A stretch of 64,000 nucleotides of DNA from Chthonomonadaceae bacterium (GTDB lineage: Bacteria > Armatimonadota > Chthonomonadetes > Chthonomonadales > Chthonomonadaceae): NCBI GenBank assembly GCA_027450145.1, contig DAIDKH010000010.1, positions 1-64,000 of the forward strand. Reading direction: 5' to 3'. The position numbers and the translations under genes were made by a program. Of the stretch, positions 9,281 through 17,067 are shown one piece after another (the first letter of the stretch is position 1; each line of letters starts with the position of its first letter). The notes beneath the pieces were generated by a model. It was not told the origin of the DNA. It made no database searches and saw nothing but the letters and a program-made list of their open reading frames with translations.

Positions 9281-10627
9281 CTACTGGACAAAACCTACCG
9301 TGCGAGCATCAGTTGCTTTCAATATCTTGCTGACGCCGGTTTTGTTAAAACCCCTGTAGCCTTCCCACCTCTGCAGAATTTCTAGATGGCTGCCCGCTGC
9401 ACCCACTCGTGTGAAACCACGCGCCTGCTCTGGGGTAATCACACGAGCTTGCAGTAAAGCGCTCGCACGCTCTGGTGAAACTGTCCATAGTTCCGGCTGA
9501 GTAAAGGCCTGTTTTAACATGGGCAAATCAGTAAATGGAGGCATCATTGAGTAACCTGCCTGCTCCATGATACGCGATGCTTGGTCGAAATTGAATTCAG
9601 CCTCCAGATGGTGCATACCTGCCACACCAATACTGTTTCCGTGAAGTGCACACCACAAACCAATGGTCTTAAAGTCTTCGGTGGGTGATAGATCCAATTC
9701 GAGGAAATTGCCATGCAAATCATCCGGGCTCATATCGACATCGCAAAAAAGTACGACACGACTGGCAGCGTGCTCCATCACTTGAGCTCCCCACCCGGCC
9801 TCCGCACCGGCATAGAACTTTTCCCTGCAATAGAAGCCCAAAGTCTCAAAGAGCTGCAGCAGGTTACGAAAATCCGAACGAGAGGATCGGTACGTGTGAT
9901 GATCATGATTCGCCCATCCTATCCCGACGTCCTGCTGCAGTCGATATTGAAAAAGTGCCGCATTATTGCGTGACATATAGTAGTCACGCTCAGCCCTAAA
10001 GAATTCGTCCGCAGCACGGTCCCGGCCTAAAAGTTCAATCGTCCTGTTTGCTACCACCTGAGCGTTTACTGCAACCTGCCTATCAGTCCCTGTGCGATCA
10101 CGATTCGCTAGCAACTGTCGCGCATGGGCAAGACGCTCGCGGAAATCGGCCGACACCTTACCGGGGCAGCAGCAGGTTTGGGCTTGTCGTACCGCGGCGC
10201 AAACGGCATGACCATCTACAAGAACCTGTACCTCGGCATATCCGCTGTCATCGTCCCCTGCACCGCCAGTGATTGTCCAACGAGTAGTTTCAACAAATTG
10301 CGCCAAACTTTCTACCCGAATAACCGGTGTAGGCACTTTTGTGCAACCCACAAGTACATCCGGTACGCATGCAAACCTATGACGCCACTGTATACCACAA
10401 TCCGTATCGACCGGCTCCATGCCTAGTTGCCGACCTGTTTCCTGTGGGAAGCTACCCGGCGGCATCTTCCAATGATCTACAATCGCGATAATCTCTACAC
10501 CGCTGTAGTCTAGAACATGTGCAGCGTACTGATCAAAGTGGGGAGCGAGAAGACGAAAGCGAAGCATCTGTGCCTCGAACCATCGCGCTGCTTCAGGACA
10601 TCTGGGCCACCGTTCATCCACTTGCAT
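9281..10627 (-). CDS. Unassigned VOC-superfamily-like enzyme, operon partner of aldehyde dehydrogenase
   Basis: A soluble 448-aa protein with no signal peptide. The central part (about residues 215-330) contains GWANHDHHTYRSSR, then LFETLGFYCREKFYAG, VVLFCDVDM and LELDLS. This looks like a vicinal-oxygen-chelate fold with a His and Glu metal site, and a later GMHHLEAEFNF adds more potential ligands. I considered 2-oxoadipate dioxygenase HglS (DUF1338), which is also VOC-like and would fit an aminoadipate pathway with the downstream aldehyde dehydrogenase, but the N-terminal half does not look like HglS. ATG 10627 is preferred over 10684 because AAAGGGA precedes it by 7 bases. Function is undefined; a metal-dependent dioxygenase or isomerase is the best guess. 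Confidence 0.6.
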   Translation of the reverse strand: MQVDERWPRCPEAARWFEAQMLRFRLLAPHFDQYAAHVLDYSGVEIIAIVDHWKMPPGSFPQETGRQLGMEPVDTDCGIQWRHRFACVPDVLVGCTKVPTPVIRVESLAQFVETTRWTITGGAGDDDSGYAEVQVLVDGHAVCAAVRQAQTCCCPGKVSADFRERLAHARQLLANRDRTGTDRQVAVNAQVVANRTIELLGRDRAADEFFRAERDYYMSRNNAALFQYRLQQDVGIGWANHDHHTYRSSRSDFRNLLQLFETLGFYCREKFYAGAEAGWGAQVMEHAASRVVLFCDVDMSPDDLHGNFLELDLSPTEDFKTIGLWCALHGNSIGVAGMHHLEAEFNFDQASRIMEQAGYSMMPPFTDLPMLKQAFTQPELWTVSPERASALLQARVITPEQARGFTRVGAAGSHLEILQRWEGYRGFNKTGVSKILKATDARTVGFVQ

Positions 10628-10819
10628 GTTAACATCCCTTTCGCAAGCCAATGCATAAGCTTGTACAACGGTACAAACACGCAACTCGCCGAATGGTAGC
10701 CTACCGCCTAACCGATTAACTTATATTTACGCGCTGCCAACTCGCCGAATCCAACATAGACCCGTTATCTAAAAGTACGCATACCCTGCACTAAAGTAAT
10801 TGCCAATATAAACCCAGAA

Positions 10820-10849
10820 CGCCGAAGTCCTTGTTCCGTGACTTCGGCG
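10820..10849 (-). terminator. Hairpin after the small lipoprotein gene
   Basis: A 10-bp perfect stem (10820-10829 with 10840-10849) follows the lipoprotein stop at 10878 on the minus strand, with a loose run of T downstream. It separates the lipoprotein from the VOC-like/aldehyde dehydrogenase operon. Confidence 0.7.
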
Positions 10850-10877
10850 CATTGTAACCACAGATTGTAGGCGCTCT

Positions 10878-11162
10878 TTATCTTCCCTGACGGTTTGGCC
10901 CAGGGCTCGTGATAACACCAGAGTCGCCTGTGCTTAATATTTGGGTGGATGAACCGCTATGCTTGATCATCGGTCCTTCTACACTCTTACTGCCAACTCC
11001 AGTTCCTGTATCGGCAAGAGCAGTTGAGTAACCGGCATCTTGCTTGATGATTCCGCTTTCAGGGCCAGGCACCGTATGGGGTACCTGAAAAACGTCACAG
11101 CCACTCAGCGCAACCGCAGACGCCACGATAAGGAAGGCCGCTAAGCTCTTCTTTACTTGCAT
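10878..11162 (-). CDS. Small lipoprotein, unknown function
   Basis: A 94-aa protein with a lipoprotein signal: basic start MQVKK, hydrophobic stretch, and lipobox LSGC with the lipidated Cys near residue 22. The mature part is Gly/Ser/Thr-rich and without recognisable fold. A possible ribosome-binding site, AAAGGAT, precedes the ATG. It has its own downstream hairpin, so it is probably a single-gene unit. Short lipoproteins of this kind recur in the window (35500-35727, 44497-44754) but the mature sequences are not evidently similar. Confidence 0.7.
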   Translation of the reverse strand: MQVKKSLAAFLIVASAVALSGCDVFQVPHTVPGPESGIIKQDAGYSTALADTGTGVGSKSVEGPMIKHSGSSTQILSTGDSGVITSPGPNRQGR

Positions 11163-11422
11163 TACTTCAATATCCTTTCACTACACTGCAGCACAAATGG
11201 TGGCTGACAGAAACACATATTAATTATTGTAGCCTTAAAGCGACTACTTTTGCAACGCGCACCGTGAATTTGCGCGATGGTCACGGGTGGATACGGCGCA
11301 CGGGATGCGGAAGGTGCGTTGTACGACAAGGTGTTGCTTCCTACAAGATATCGTTCCAACACTGATAGCTCACGATCCTAATGAGGATACGGTTGTTACG
11401 TGAAATCACGAACCGCCGCGGG

Positions 11423-12550
11423 TTACCTCGCTTGAAGTGCTAGTACTGCATATCCACTGGAAGCATCCCGCATGAACCGGCCCTCCATAGTGTGCGGGTC
11501 ACGAAGGCCATTAATATAGTCCGCCGGCCAGGAGCCGTGCTGTTCATGTGTAACAAGCCACTGTATCCCACGTTCTATTGTAGGAGCAGTCCCAGGAAGA
11601 CGCAAGCGTTTTAATGTCCAAATCACTAAGCCGGTGGCGTACCCGTCACTCACGGAGTTGGAGGGATAGGTACCCGGATTCGACCATTGGCTTTGCTGGC
11701 TGCCCACCGTGCCCAACGAATGAAGGCTCCACCCTCCATCCGCATTTTCTGCTAGTTCCAGCCTCTTGACCAACTCGTCCCTCTCGGGCTTCGTGACTAG
11801 ACCAGGCAGATACGTTGAAGCAAGCAGACAGACTGTAGCGTCATGCAACCGAGCCTTATCAAAACCTGTATGAAGGAATCGTTTAAGCACTGATACCTTC
11901 GGTTGAACGCTAGAATTGTGGTAATAATGCGGCCCAGCCAAACCTACCGCGAGCGCCGCAAGTGACGCTCCGTAGTAGACACCGTCGTGCTCCCATGGAC
12001 TTAATCCAAACTCCAACCACTGCCATGATCCGTTTGGCTGCTGCTGTTGCCACATGTATTCTAGTGCAAGTCTGGTAGTAGCTCCAAGCATTACCCGCCC
12101 ACGGCTATGATCGTAATCTGCCAGCGCCACAGCATTCATCACGGACTCGGTACCCAAAGATGAAGGCATTTTATCTGTATAGAAACACTGTGCTGTGCCA
12201 TTTTGACCGCCCGTGGCGGACTCGATGGCAGCCCAATCCTGCACGCGCTTTCGAACATCGCCCATGAGCTGAGCATCAGCTGTTACCGCCACGTTCAAAC
12301 TGTTGCTTCGAGACAGCGCTGCGAGTGAGAGAGTTAGCGGCAGACCAGTATGACAGGAAATGCACGCCGTACCAGCACCGCGGGCAGATCCGCCCCATGT
12401 AAGCCATGCAGAGGTTCGGCGTGCCAGGTACGATGCAGCCTCAGGTTTGCTCCAGGCTGGCACTTCCGAAGCACCGCGTACCCCCGAGGTAGCTGCCACG
12501 CCAACCAGCACCGCCATACCGACGGTCATCATCGCGATTCCGCGTTTCAT
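11423..12550 (-). CDS. Exported terpenoid-cyclase-repeat protein with a CxxCH motif
   Basis: A 375-aa exported protein. The signal peptide runs MKRGIAMMTVGMAVLVG... to about residue 27. Immediately after it comes ACISCHTG with Cys63, Cys66 and His67, a single c-type haem attachment pattern. The rest carries prenyltransferase/squalene-oxidase type repeats with QW-like motifs (NGSWQWLEF, ADGGWSLHSLG), the alpha/alpha toroid seen in squalene-hopene cyclases. It lacks an obvious DxDD cyclisation motif, so it is probably not a true cyclase. ATG 12550 is chosen over the longer frame to 12709 because the signal peptide starts there. Related CxxCH-plus-repeat proteins are known as uncharacterised secreted proteins in several phyla. 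Haem binding is inference. Confidence 0.72.
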   Translation of the reverse strand: MKRGIAMMTVGMAVLVGVAATSGVRGASEVPAWSKPEAASYLARRTSAWLTWGGSARGAGTACISCHTGLPLTLSLAALSRSNSLNVAVTADAQLMGDVRKRVQDWAAIESATGGQNGTAQCFYTDKMPSSLGTESVMNAVALADYDHSRGRVMLGATTRLALEYMWQQQQPNGSWQWLEFGLSPWEHDGVYYGASLAALAVGLAGPHYYHNSSVQPKVSVLKRFLHTGFDKARLHDATVCLLASTYLPGLVTKPERDELVKRLELAENADGGWSLHSLGTVGSQQSQWSNPGTYPSNSVSDGYATGLVIWTLKRLRLPGTAPTIERGIQWLVTHEQHGSWPADYINGLRDPHTMEGRFMRDASSGYAVLALQAR

Positions 12551-12758
12551 GTGTATTAGCCCCACCGTTCGTGATATCTTTGCAAATATTACCATAACTA
12601 AATACTTAAGATCGCAAAATTCTCTGGTTTTCGATTGGTGTTGGCAAATAAATAGCACTCGTTGTAACTTTGAACTTCTGCGAAGACGCAATCTAGAACA
12701 TATCATCACAGATGCTTATAATTACAATTTTAGCGCAGCATTTTTGCGCATTTCATTG

Positions 12759-12764
12759 TATAAT
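12759..12764 (+). promoter_or_regulatory. Candidate -10 element upstream of the DeoR gene
   Basis: A perfect TATAAT lies in an AT-rich stretch 45 bp before the DeoR-family start codon. No good -35 element is visible at the expected spacing, which would fit an activated promoter. Confidence 0.4.
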
Positions 12765-12808
12765 GAGCAAAATAGTAACTAAATGATCCGATAGTTTAAG
12801 AGGATACA

Positions 12809-13591
12809 ATGGGTTCACAGACAAAAACACGCCAGGAGCGCCTGCTATACCACTTACTCCATGACGGAAATATAGAGGTAGAAGCTATGGCTGCTACGCT
12901 GGGAGTATCCCCTTCCACAGTTCGACGAGGATTACAAGAACTGGAATGCAGAGGGTTGTTAAAAAGAACCCACGGTGGCGCAGTTCCTGTAGAGGCGCCG
13001 CTCTACGAACCGTTCAGGTATGATGCGTCATTCCAACAGCAAGACGCTGTACGGACAGACGAGAAGCGACGGATAGGCCTAGCCGCTTCCGAGTTGGTGC
13101 AATCCGGGGAGATTATTGCGATTTCCGCGGGAACTACTGCCACCCACGTGGCGCGGTGCCTTAAGAACAGGACCAATATAACCATCGTTACCAATGCGGT
13201 TAATATCGCCATGGAACTGAGTCACTGTCCTGGCCTGACAGTGATATGCACAGGGGGAATACTAAGTGGCACGTGGTTTTCGCTACTGGGACCATCAGCT
13301 ATTCGGACCGTTGAAGAGTTTAACTACGATTGGGCGTTTGTTGGGGTGGATGGTCTAGATTCGTCCTCGGGTATAACATCCAATCACCTTGAAGAGGCGG
13401 CTCTTAACAGGGCAATGGTCACTCGGTCTGAAAAAGCTGTGGTCGTCACGGACTCGAGTAAGCTGACCAAAATTGCGCGAGTGCATGTCTGCCCCGTCTC
13501 TGCACTTTCGCTGATCATTACCGACACTAATGCGCAACCAGAGACTCTCGAAGGTTATAGAGCTCGAGGTGTGGATGTAAAGGCTGTCTAA
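12809..13591 (+). CDS. DeoR-family transcriptional regulator
   Basis: A 260-aa sugar-responsive regulator. The N-terminal helix-turn-helix (about residues 8-58) has QERLLYHLLHDGNIEVEAMAATLGVSPSTVRRGLQEL and the family signature ...LLKRTHGGAV. The C-terminal effector domain shows the phosphosugar-binding pattern (ISAGTTATHVARCL, TNAVNIAMEL, GVDGLDSSSGITSNHLEEAALNRAMV). The start has AAGAGGA 6 bases upstream. It is the first gene of a same-strand run with GH51, an SDR and GH127, so it most likely controls arabinose-containing glycan use, with a phosphorylated sugar as effector. The length is normal for the family. Confidence 0.92.
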   Translation: MGSQTKTRQERLLYHLLHDGNIEVEAMAATLGVSPSTVRRGLQELECRGLLKRTHGGAVPVEAPLYEPFRYDASFQQQDAVRTDEKRRIGLAASELVQSGEIIAISAGTTATHVARCLKNRTNITIVTNAVNIAMELSHCPGLTVICTGGILSGTWFSLLGPSAIRTVEEFNYDWAFVGVDGLDSSSGITSNHLEEAALNRAMVTRSEKAVVVTDSSKLTKIARVHVCPVSALSLIITDTNAQPETLEGYRARGVDVKAV

Positions 13592-13673
13592 CGCTCCCAT
13601 TTCCTCTAGACACGCTTGAATACCCTGTTCAAAATGAACGCGCTGGTCGTTTCCAGTTAAAGGCCTACCTATC

Positions 13674-16127
13674 ATGAATTTAGTGCTACTGATCTCACTT
13701 GCGTTAACCTCCGTAAGCCCCTTGGGCCATACTTCAAAGCTCAACAGTACATCCGCGATAAATATTCGAGTCAACCACGAGATATGTCACATTTCTCCCT
13801 GGATGTATGGCTCCTGTATTGAGGATGTTAATCACGAGATTTATGGCGGCCTGTACGACCAGCGTATCTTCGGTGAAAGCTTCGAGGAACCACCAGGCTC
13901 ACCTCTTACCGGTTGGACGGCCTTTGGCGGCAACTGGACGGCGATTGGACATGAACTAACGGTTGCGCCTGCTGCAGGCGCAAAGTTAGTGCGCAACCAG
14001 CCTATATTAACGGACGGTACCGTGGCATGCGATATTCGCTTTCCCAACGCCAACGGCGACAATGCTGGTCTTATTCTTCGTGTTAACAACCCTCGTGATG
14101 GCGCAGACTCATGGACAGGTTATGAGGTCAGTCTCAGCGTAAAGGACCAGGCCCTTATCCTGGGCAGCCATCGAAATAATTGGAAGCCATTGAAATCGGT
14201 GCCGATCCATCTGCGGACGAACCAGTGGTATAGGCTTAAGGTTGAGCTAATTGGCTCTAAAATCAAGGTTACCGTTGGTCGCAGTTCTGCCGCTCTGTTG
14301 GAATATGATGATGGTGCAAATGCCATTCGGGCGGGAGAAATTGGCCTTAGAACCTGGAATTCACGCGCAGATTTTAAAGACCTCCGGATCGCCACCCAGC
14401 ACCGTAACATATTCGACCAACTTACCGGTCCTTCTCCATCTCAGCGCCGGATTGAAGTTAGCGGAATGTGGGACCCTGTGGTTTCACGCTATGCACATGG
14501 ACAGTTAACCTGGAGCAGCCGTAATCCGTATAACAGCAGCCATTGTCAGCGTATACAATTCATCGGTGGTACCGGAACTATAGGCGTAAGCAATCGAGGC
14601 TTAAATCACTGGGGCATTGCCGTTTCTAAGGGCAGGACAATGATCGGGCACCTTTATGTGCGGGGATCCACAGGTGATACCGCTGTTACAGTAGCACTGC
14701 AGAGTGCGGACGGACAGCGCACCTATGCCGTTGAGAAACTCGCCCGTGCCAAGGCGATATGGGGTAGGCAGGACTTCCAACTCACGCCTGACTACACCGA
14801 TGCAGCTGCGCGATTCGCGATATGGCTGTCTCAACCTGGAACGGTCGACGTCGACCAGGTCTACCTCGGCGACTCTGGTGCTGGGCGCTTTCATGGAGGC
14901 CCATTCCGCGCAGATATTGGAAACATGTTGGTACAAGAGGGCCTTACATTCCTTAGGTATGGCGGTTCCATGGTGAATTCACCGCAATACCGTTGGAAGA
15001 ATATGATTGGTCCCCGTGATAGTAGACCGCAATACGACGGAACGTGGTACCCGTACTCAACCAATGGCTTTGCAATTCCGGAGTTTCTGCAGTTTTGCAA
15101 CGCTGCTCACATAAAACCTGCAATCGCGATAAACATTGATGAAACGGGGCACGAGGCAGCGGACATGGTGCAGTACTTAAATGGACCAGTTTCAAGCTAC
15201 TGGGGCGCCAAAAGAGCTGCTGACGGACACCCACGCCCGTATGGGGTGGAATATATTGAAATTGGCAACGAGGAGGCTATTAATGGCGATACCTCGTGGT
15301 ACAAACACTACCTGGACCGGTTTGAGCATCTTTATGCGGCTATGTACGCCGAGGATCCTAAACTCAAATTCATTGTCGCCGCTTGGTGGCGGCCCAAGGA
15401 GCCTTGGTGCGAAAAGATTGCAAAGGCGCTCAATGGCAAAGCCGCACTCTGGGATATCCATGTAGACGCAGATAGCCTGGCCGACGCTACCCGTGTAGAC
15501 CACACCTTAACCGACATGCAGGCGCAATTTGCTAAGTGGATACCGGGCACCTCTATGCGCGCTTGCATACTTGAGGAAAACGGGAACAGGCACGACCTTC
15601 AGAGAGCACTGGCTCACGCGCGAATCCTTAATGTTGCCATTCGCCATGGCAATTTTGTACGAATAGACTGCCCGGCCAATTGCTTACAACCTTTCGGCGA
15701 AAACGATAATGGATGGGATCAGGGCCAGGTCTTCTTTACGCCGTCCAAGGTTTGGGGTATGCCCCCTTACTACGCGCAGCAAATGGCCGCCTTAAATAAG
15801 GAGCCCGTCTGCGTAGCGGCCACTTCAAGCAGCCCAAACAGTGACCTTGATACCACCGTTACTCGAAGCAAGAACGGAAATACCATTGTGCTAAGTGTGG
15901 TGAATATTGGTGCGGCAGCTCACCTAACGCGTATCTCTTTGGAGGGGTTTATTCCTTCTGGTGATATGAAAACATGGACATTAACCGGCGAGTTAAACGC
16001 GGTGAATACGACGCAGGATCCTACTAAGGTTACGTGGCACGAGGCTCGGTTACGATGTGATAAGGCTCTGTTCAACTACACTTTTCTCCCGCATTCATTC
16101 ACCATATTGCGGCTTCAAAGGAAGTAA
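13674..16127 (+). CDS. GH51-type alpha-L-arabinofuranosidase with inserted LamG-like domain
   Basis: Exported retaining arabinofuranosidase, 817 aa, with signal peptide MNLVLLISLALTS. The GH51 N-terminal motif is clear (SPWMYGSCIEDVNHEIYGGLYDQRIFGESFE). It is followed by a beta-sandwich insert (about residues 80-245, concanavalin/DUF1080-like) that probably binds sugar. The barrel then shows the acid/base Glu533 in EIGNEE, and the nucleophile lies in ILEENG (Glu634 or Glu635). The C-terminal beta domain completes the fold. It releases arabinose from arabinan or arabinoxylan side chains; the inserted domain makes it longer than the usual 500 residues. It lies downstream of the DeoR regulator and upstream of the SDR and GH127 genes. 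Confidence 0.9.
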   Translation: MNLVLLISLALTSVSPLGHTSKLNSTSAINIRVNHEICHISPWMYGSCIEDVNHEIYGGLYDQRIFGESFEEPPGSPLTGWTAFGGNWTAIGHELTVAPAAGAKLVRNQPILTDGTVACDIRFPNANGDNAGLILRVNNPRDGADSWTGYEVSLSVKDQALILGSHRNNWKPLKSVPIHLRTNQWYRLKVELIGSKIKVTVGRSSAALLEYDDGANAIRAGEIGLRTWNSRADFKDLRIATQHRNIFDQLTGPSPSQRRIEVSGMWDPVVSRYAHGQLTWSSRNPYNSSHCQRIQFIGGTGTIGVSNRGLNHWGIAVSKGRTMIGHLYVRGSTGDTAVTVALQSADGQRTYAVEKLARAKAIWGRQDFQLTPDYTDAAARFAIWLSQPGTVDVDQVYLGDSGAGRFHGGPFRADIGNMLVQEGLTFLRYGGSMVNSPQYRWKNMIGPRDSRPQYDGTWYPYSTNGFAIPEFLQFCNAAHIKPAIAINIDETGHEAADMVQYLNGPVSSYWGAKRAADGHPRPYGVEYIEIGNEEAINGDTSWYKHYLDRFEHLYAAMYAEDPKLKFIVAAWWRPKEPWCEKIAKALNGKAALWDIHVDADSLADATRVDHTLTDMQAQFAKWIPGTSMRACILEENGNRHDLQRALAHARILNVAIRHGNFVRIDCPANCLQPFGENDNGWDQGQVFFTPSKVWGMPPYYAQQMAALNKEPVCVAATSSSPNSDLDTTVTRSKNGNTIVLSVVNIGAAAHLTRISLEGFIPSGDMKTWTLTGELNAVNTTQDPTKVTWHEARLRCDKALFNYTFLPHSFTILRLQRK

Positions 16128-16198
16128 CCAACTAGAATTACACGAAGGGTGTTGGCGCACCGTCGAGGCCCCACCTGGTAGCGAAGGACACTGACAAA

Positions 16199-16996
16199 AT
16201 GATATGGGCGAGTAAGGTTGCGGTTGTCACCGGCGGCGCTTCCGGTATTGGTGAGGCTACAGCATTAGAGTTTGCCGAGCATGGTGCCGCAGTTGCAATA
16301 TTAGATATTAACGAGGAGTTAGGCACCAAGATTACGCGACAGCTGTCGGAGGCAGGACATAAAGCCCTATTCATGCGTGTAGATGTTTCAGATGCTGAGG
16401 CTTGCGTTTTGGCTGTACACTCGGTTGCTGCACGATGGGGAAATATCAGCTTTCTGGTGAATTGCGCCGTCAGTTTTGTTAGTAAGGGCATTGATGTCAC
16501 AACACAAGATTGGGAACGGTGCCTGGGAGTGAATATACGGGGCACGGCAAATATGGCACAAGCGTGTTTTAGACACATGGCAGAAGGCGGCGGCGGTGCT
16601 ATCGTGAATATCTCCAGCATTTCCGCACACGCCGCACAGCCCAACCGGTGGACATATAACGCGACCAAGGGCGCAGTTATTGCGCTAACGAAGTGTCAGG
16701 CACTAGACCTTAGCCCGTACAACATTAGGGTGAATGCCGTGAGCCCTGGATGGACCTGGACGCCCGAGGTAGCCAGGGCCGCGGAGGGCGACAGAGAGCA
16801 TTGGGAGCCAATATGGGGCAAATTCTCCATTATGCGCCGTTTTGGAGAACCGCGAGAGATAGCCAGGGCGATCCTATTCCTATGCAGCGACGATGCAAGC
16901 TTCATCACCGGGACAGAACTGGCAGTAGATGGTGGCTATACCGCGCTTGGCAGCGAAGGACTTGGCAGCACGTCCAGTTTCGCGGGTACAGCGTAG
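16199..16996 (+). CDS. Short-chain dehydrogenase/reductase
   Basis: A cytosolic NAD(P)-dependent oxidoreductase of the classical SDR type, 265 aa. The cofactor loop is TGGASGIGEA (residues 11-20), the catalytic tetrad includes Asn112, Ser140, Tyr153 and Lys157 (YNATK), and the end has the SDR motif DDASFITGTELAVDGGYT. The loop is followed by VAILDINEE, with Asp36 favouring NAD. It sits between GH51 and GH127, so it could oxidise released L-arabinose or a related sugar as in the non-phosphorylating arabinose route; this is context inference, since SDR sequence alone does not fix the substrate. The reading frame starts 72 bp after the GH51 stop with GAAGGA upstream. Confidence 0.88.
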   Translation: MIWASKVAVVTGGASGIGEATALEFAEHGAAVAILDINEELGTKITRQLSEAGHKALFMRVDVSDAEACVLAVHSVAARWGNISFLVNCAVSFVSKGIDVTTQDWERCLGVNIRGTANMAQACFRHMAEGGGGAIVNISSISAHAAQPNRWTYNATKGAVIALTKCQALDLSPYNIRVNAVSPGWTWTPEVARAAEGDREHWEPIWGKFSIMRRFGEPREIARAILFLCSDDASFITGTELAVDGGYTALGSEGLGSTSSFAGTA

Positions 16997-17067
16997 ACAT
17001 CCGCAGTGCAGCGCAACCGTTCACACACTGAGCCATGCACATGGTGTGTAGCAGAAGGATGGAATTT

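Noticed and set aside
9281-10627. Assignment as 2-oxoadipate dioxygenase/decarboxylase HglS (DUF1338)
   Set aside because: Length and context are suggestive, but the N-terminal half does not resemble HglS as I recall it, so no name was given.
11162-11362. 66-codon minus-strand frame just upstream of the small lipoprotein
   Set aside because: It ends where the lipoprotein starts, but it has no clear ribosome-binding site, motif or hydrophobic pattern; more likely leader DNA.
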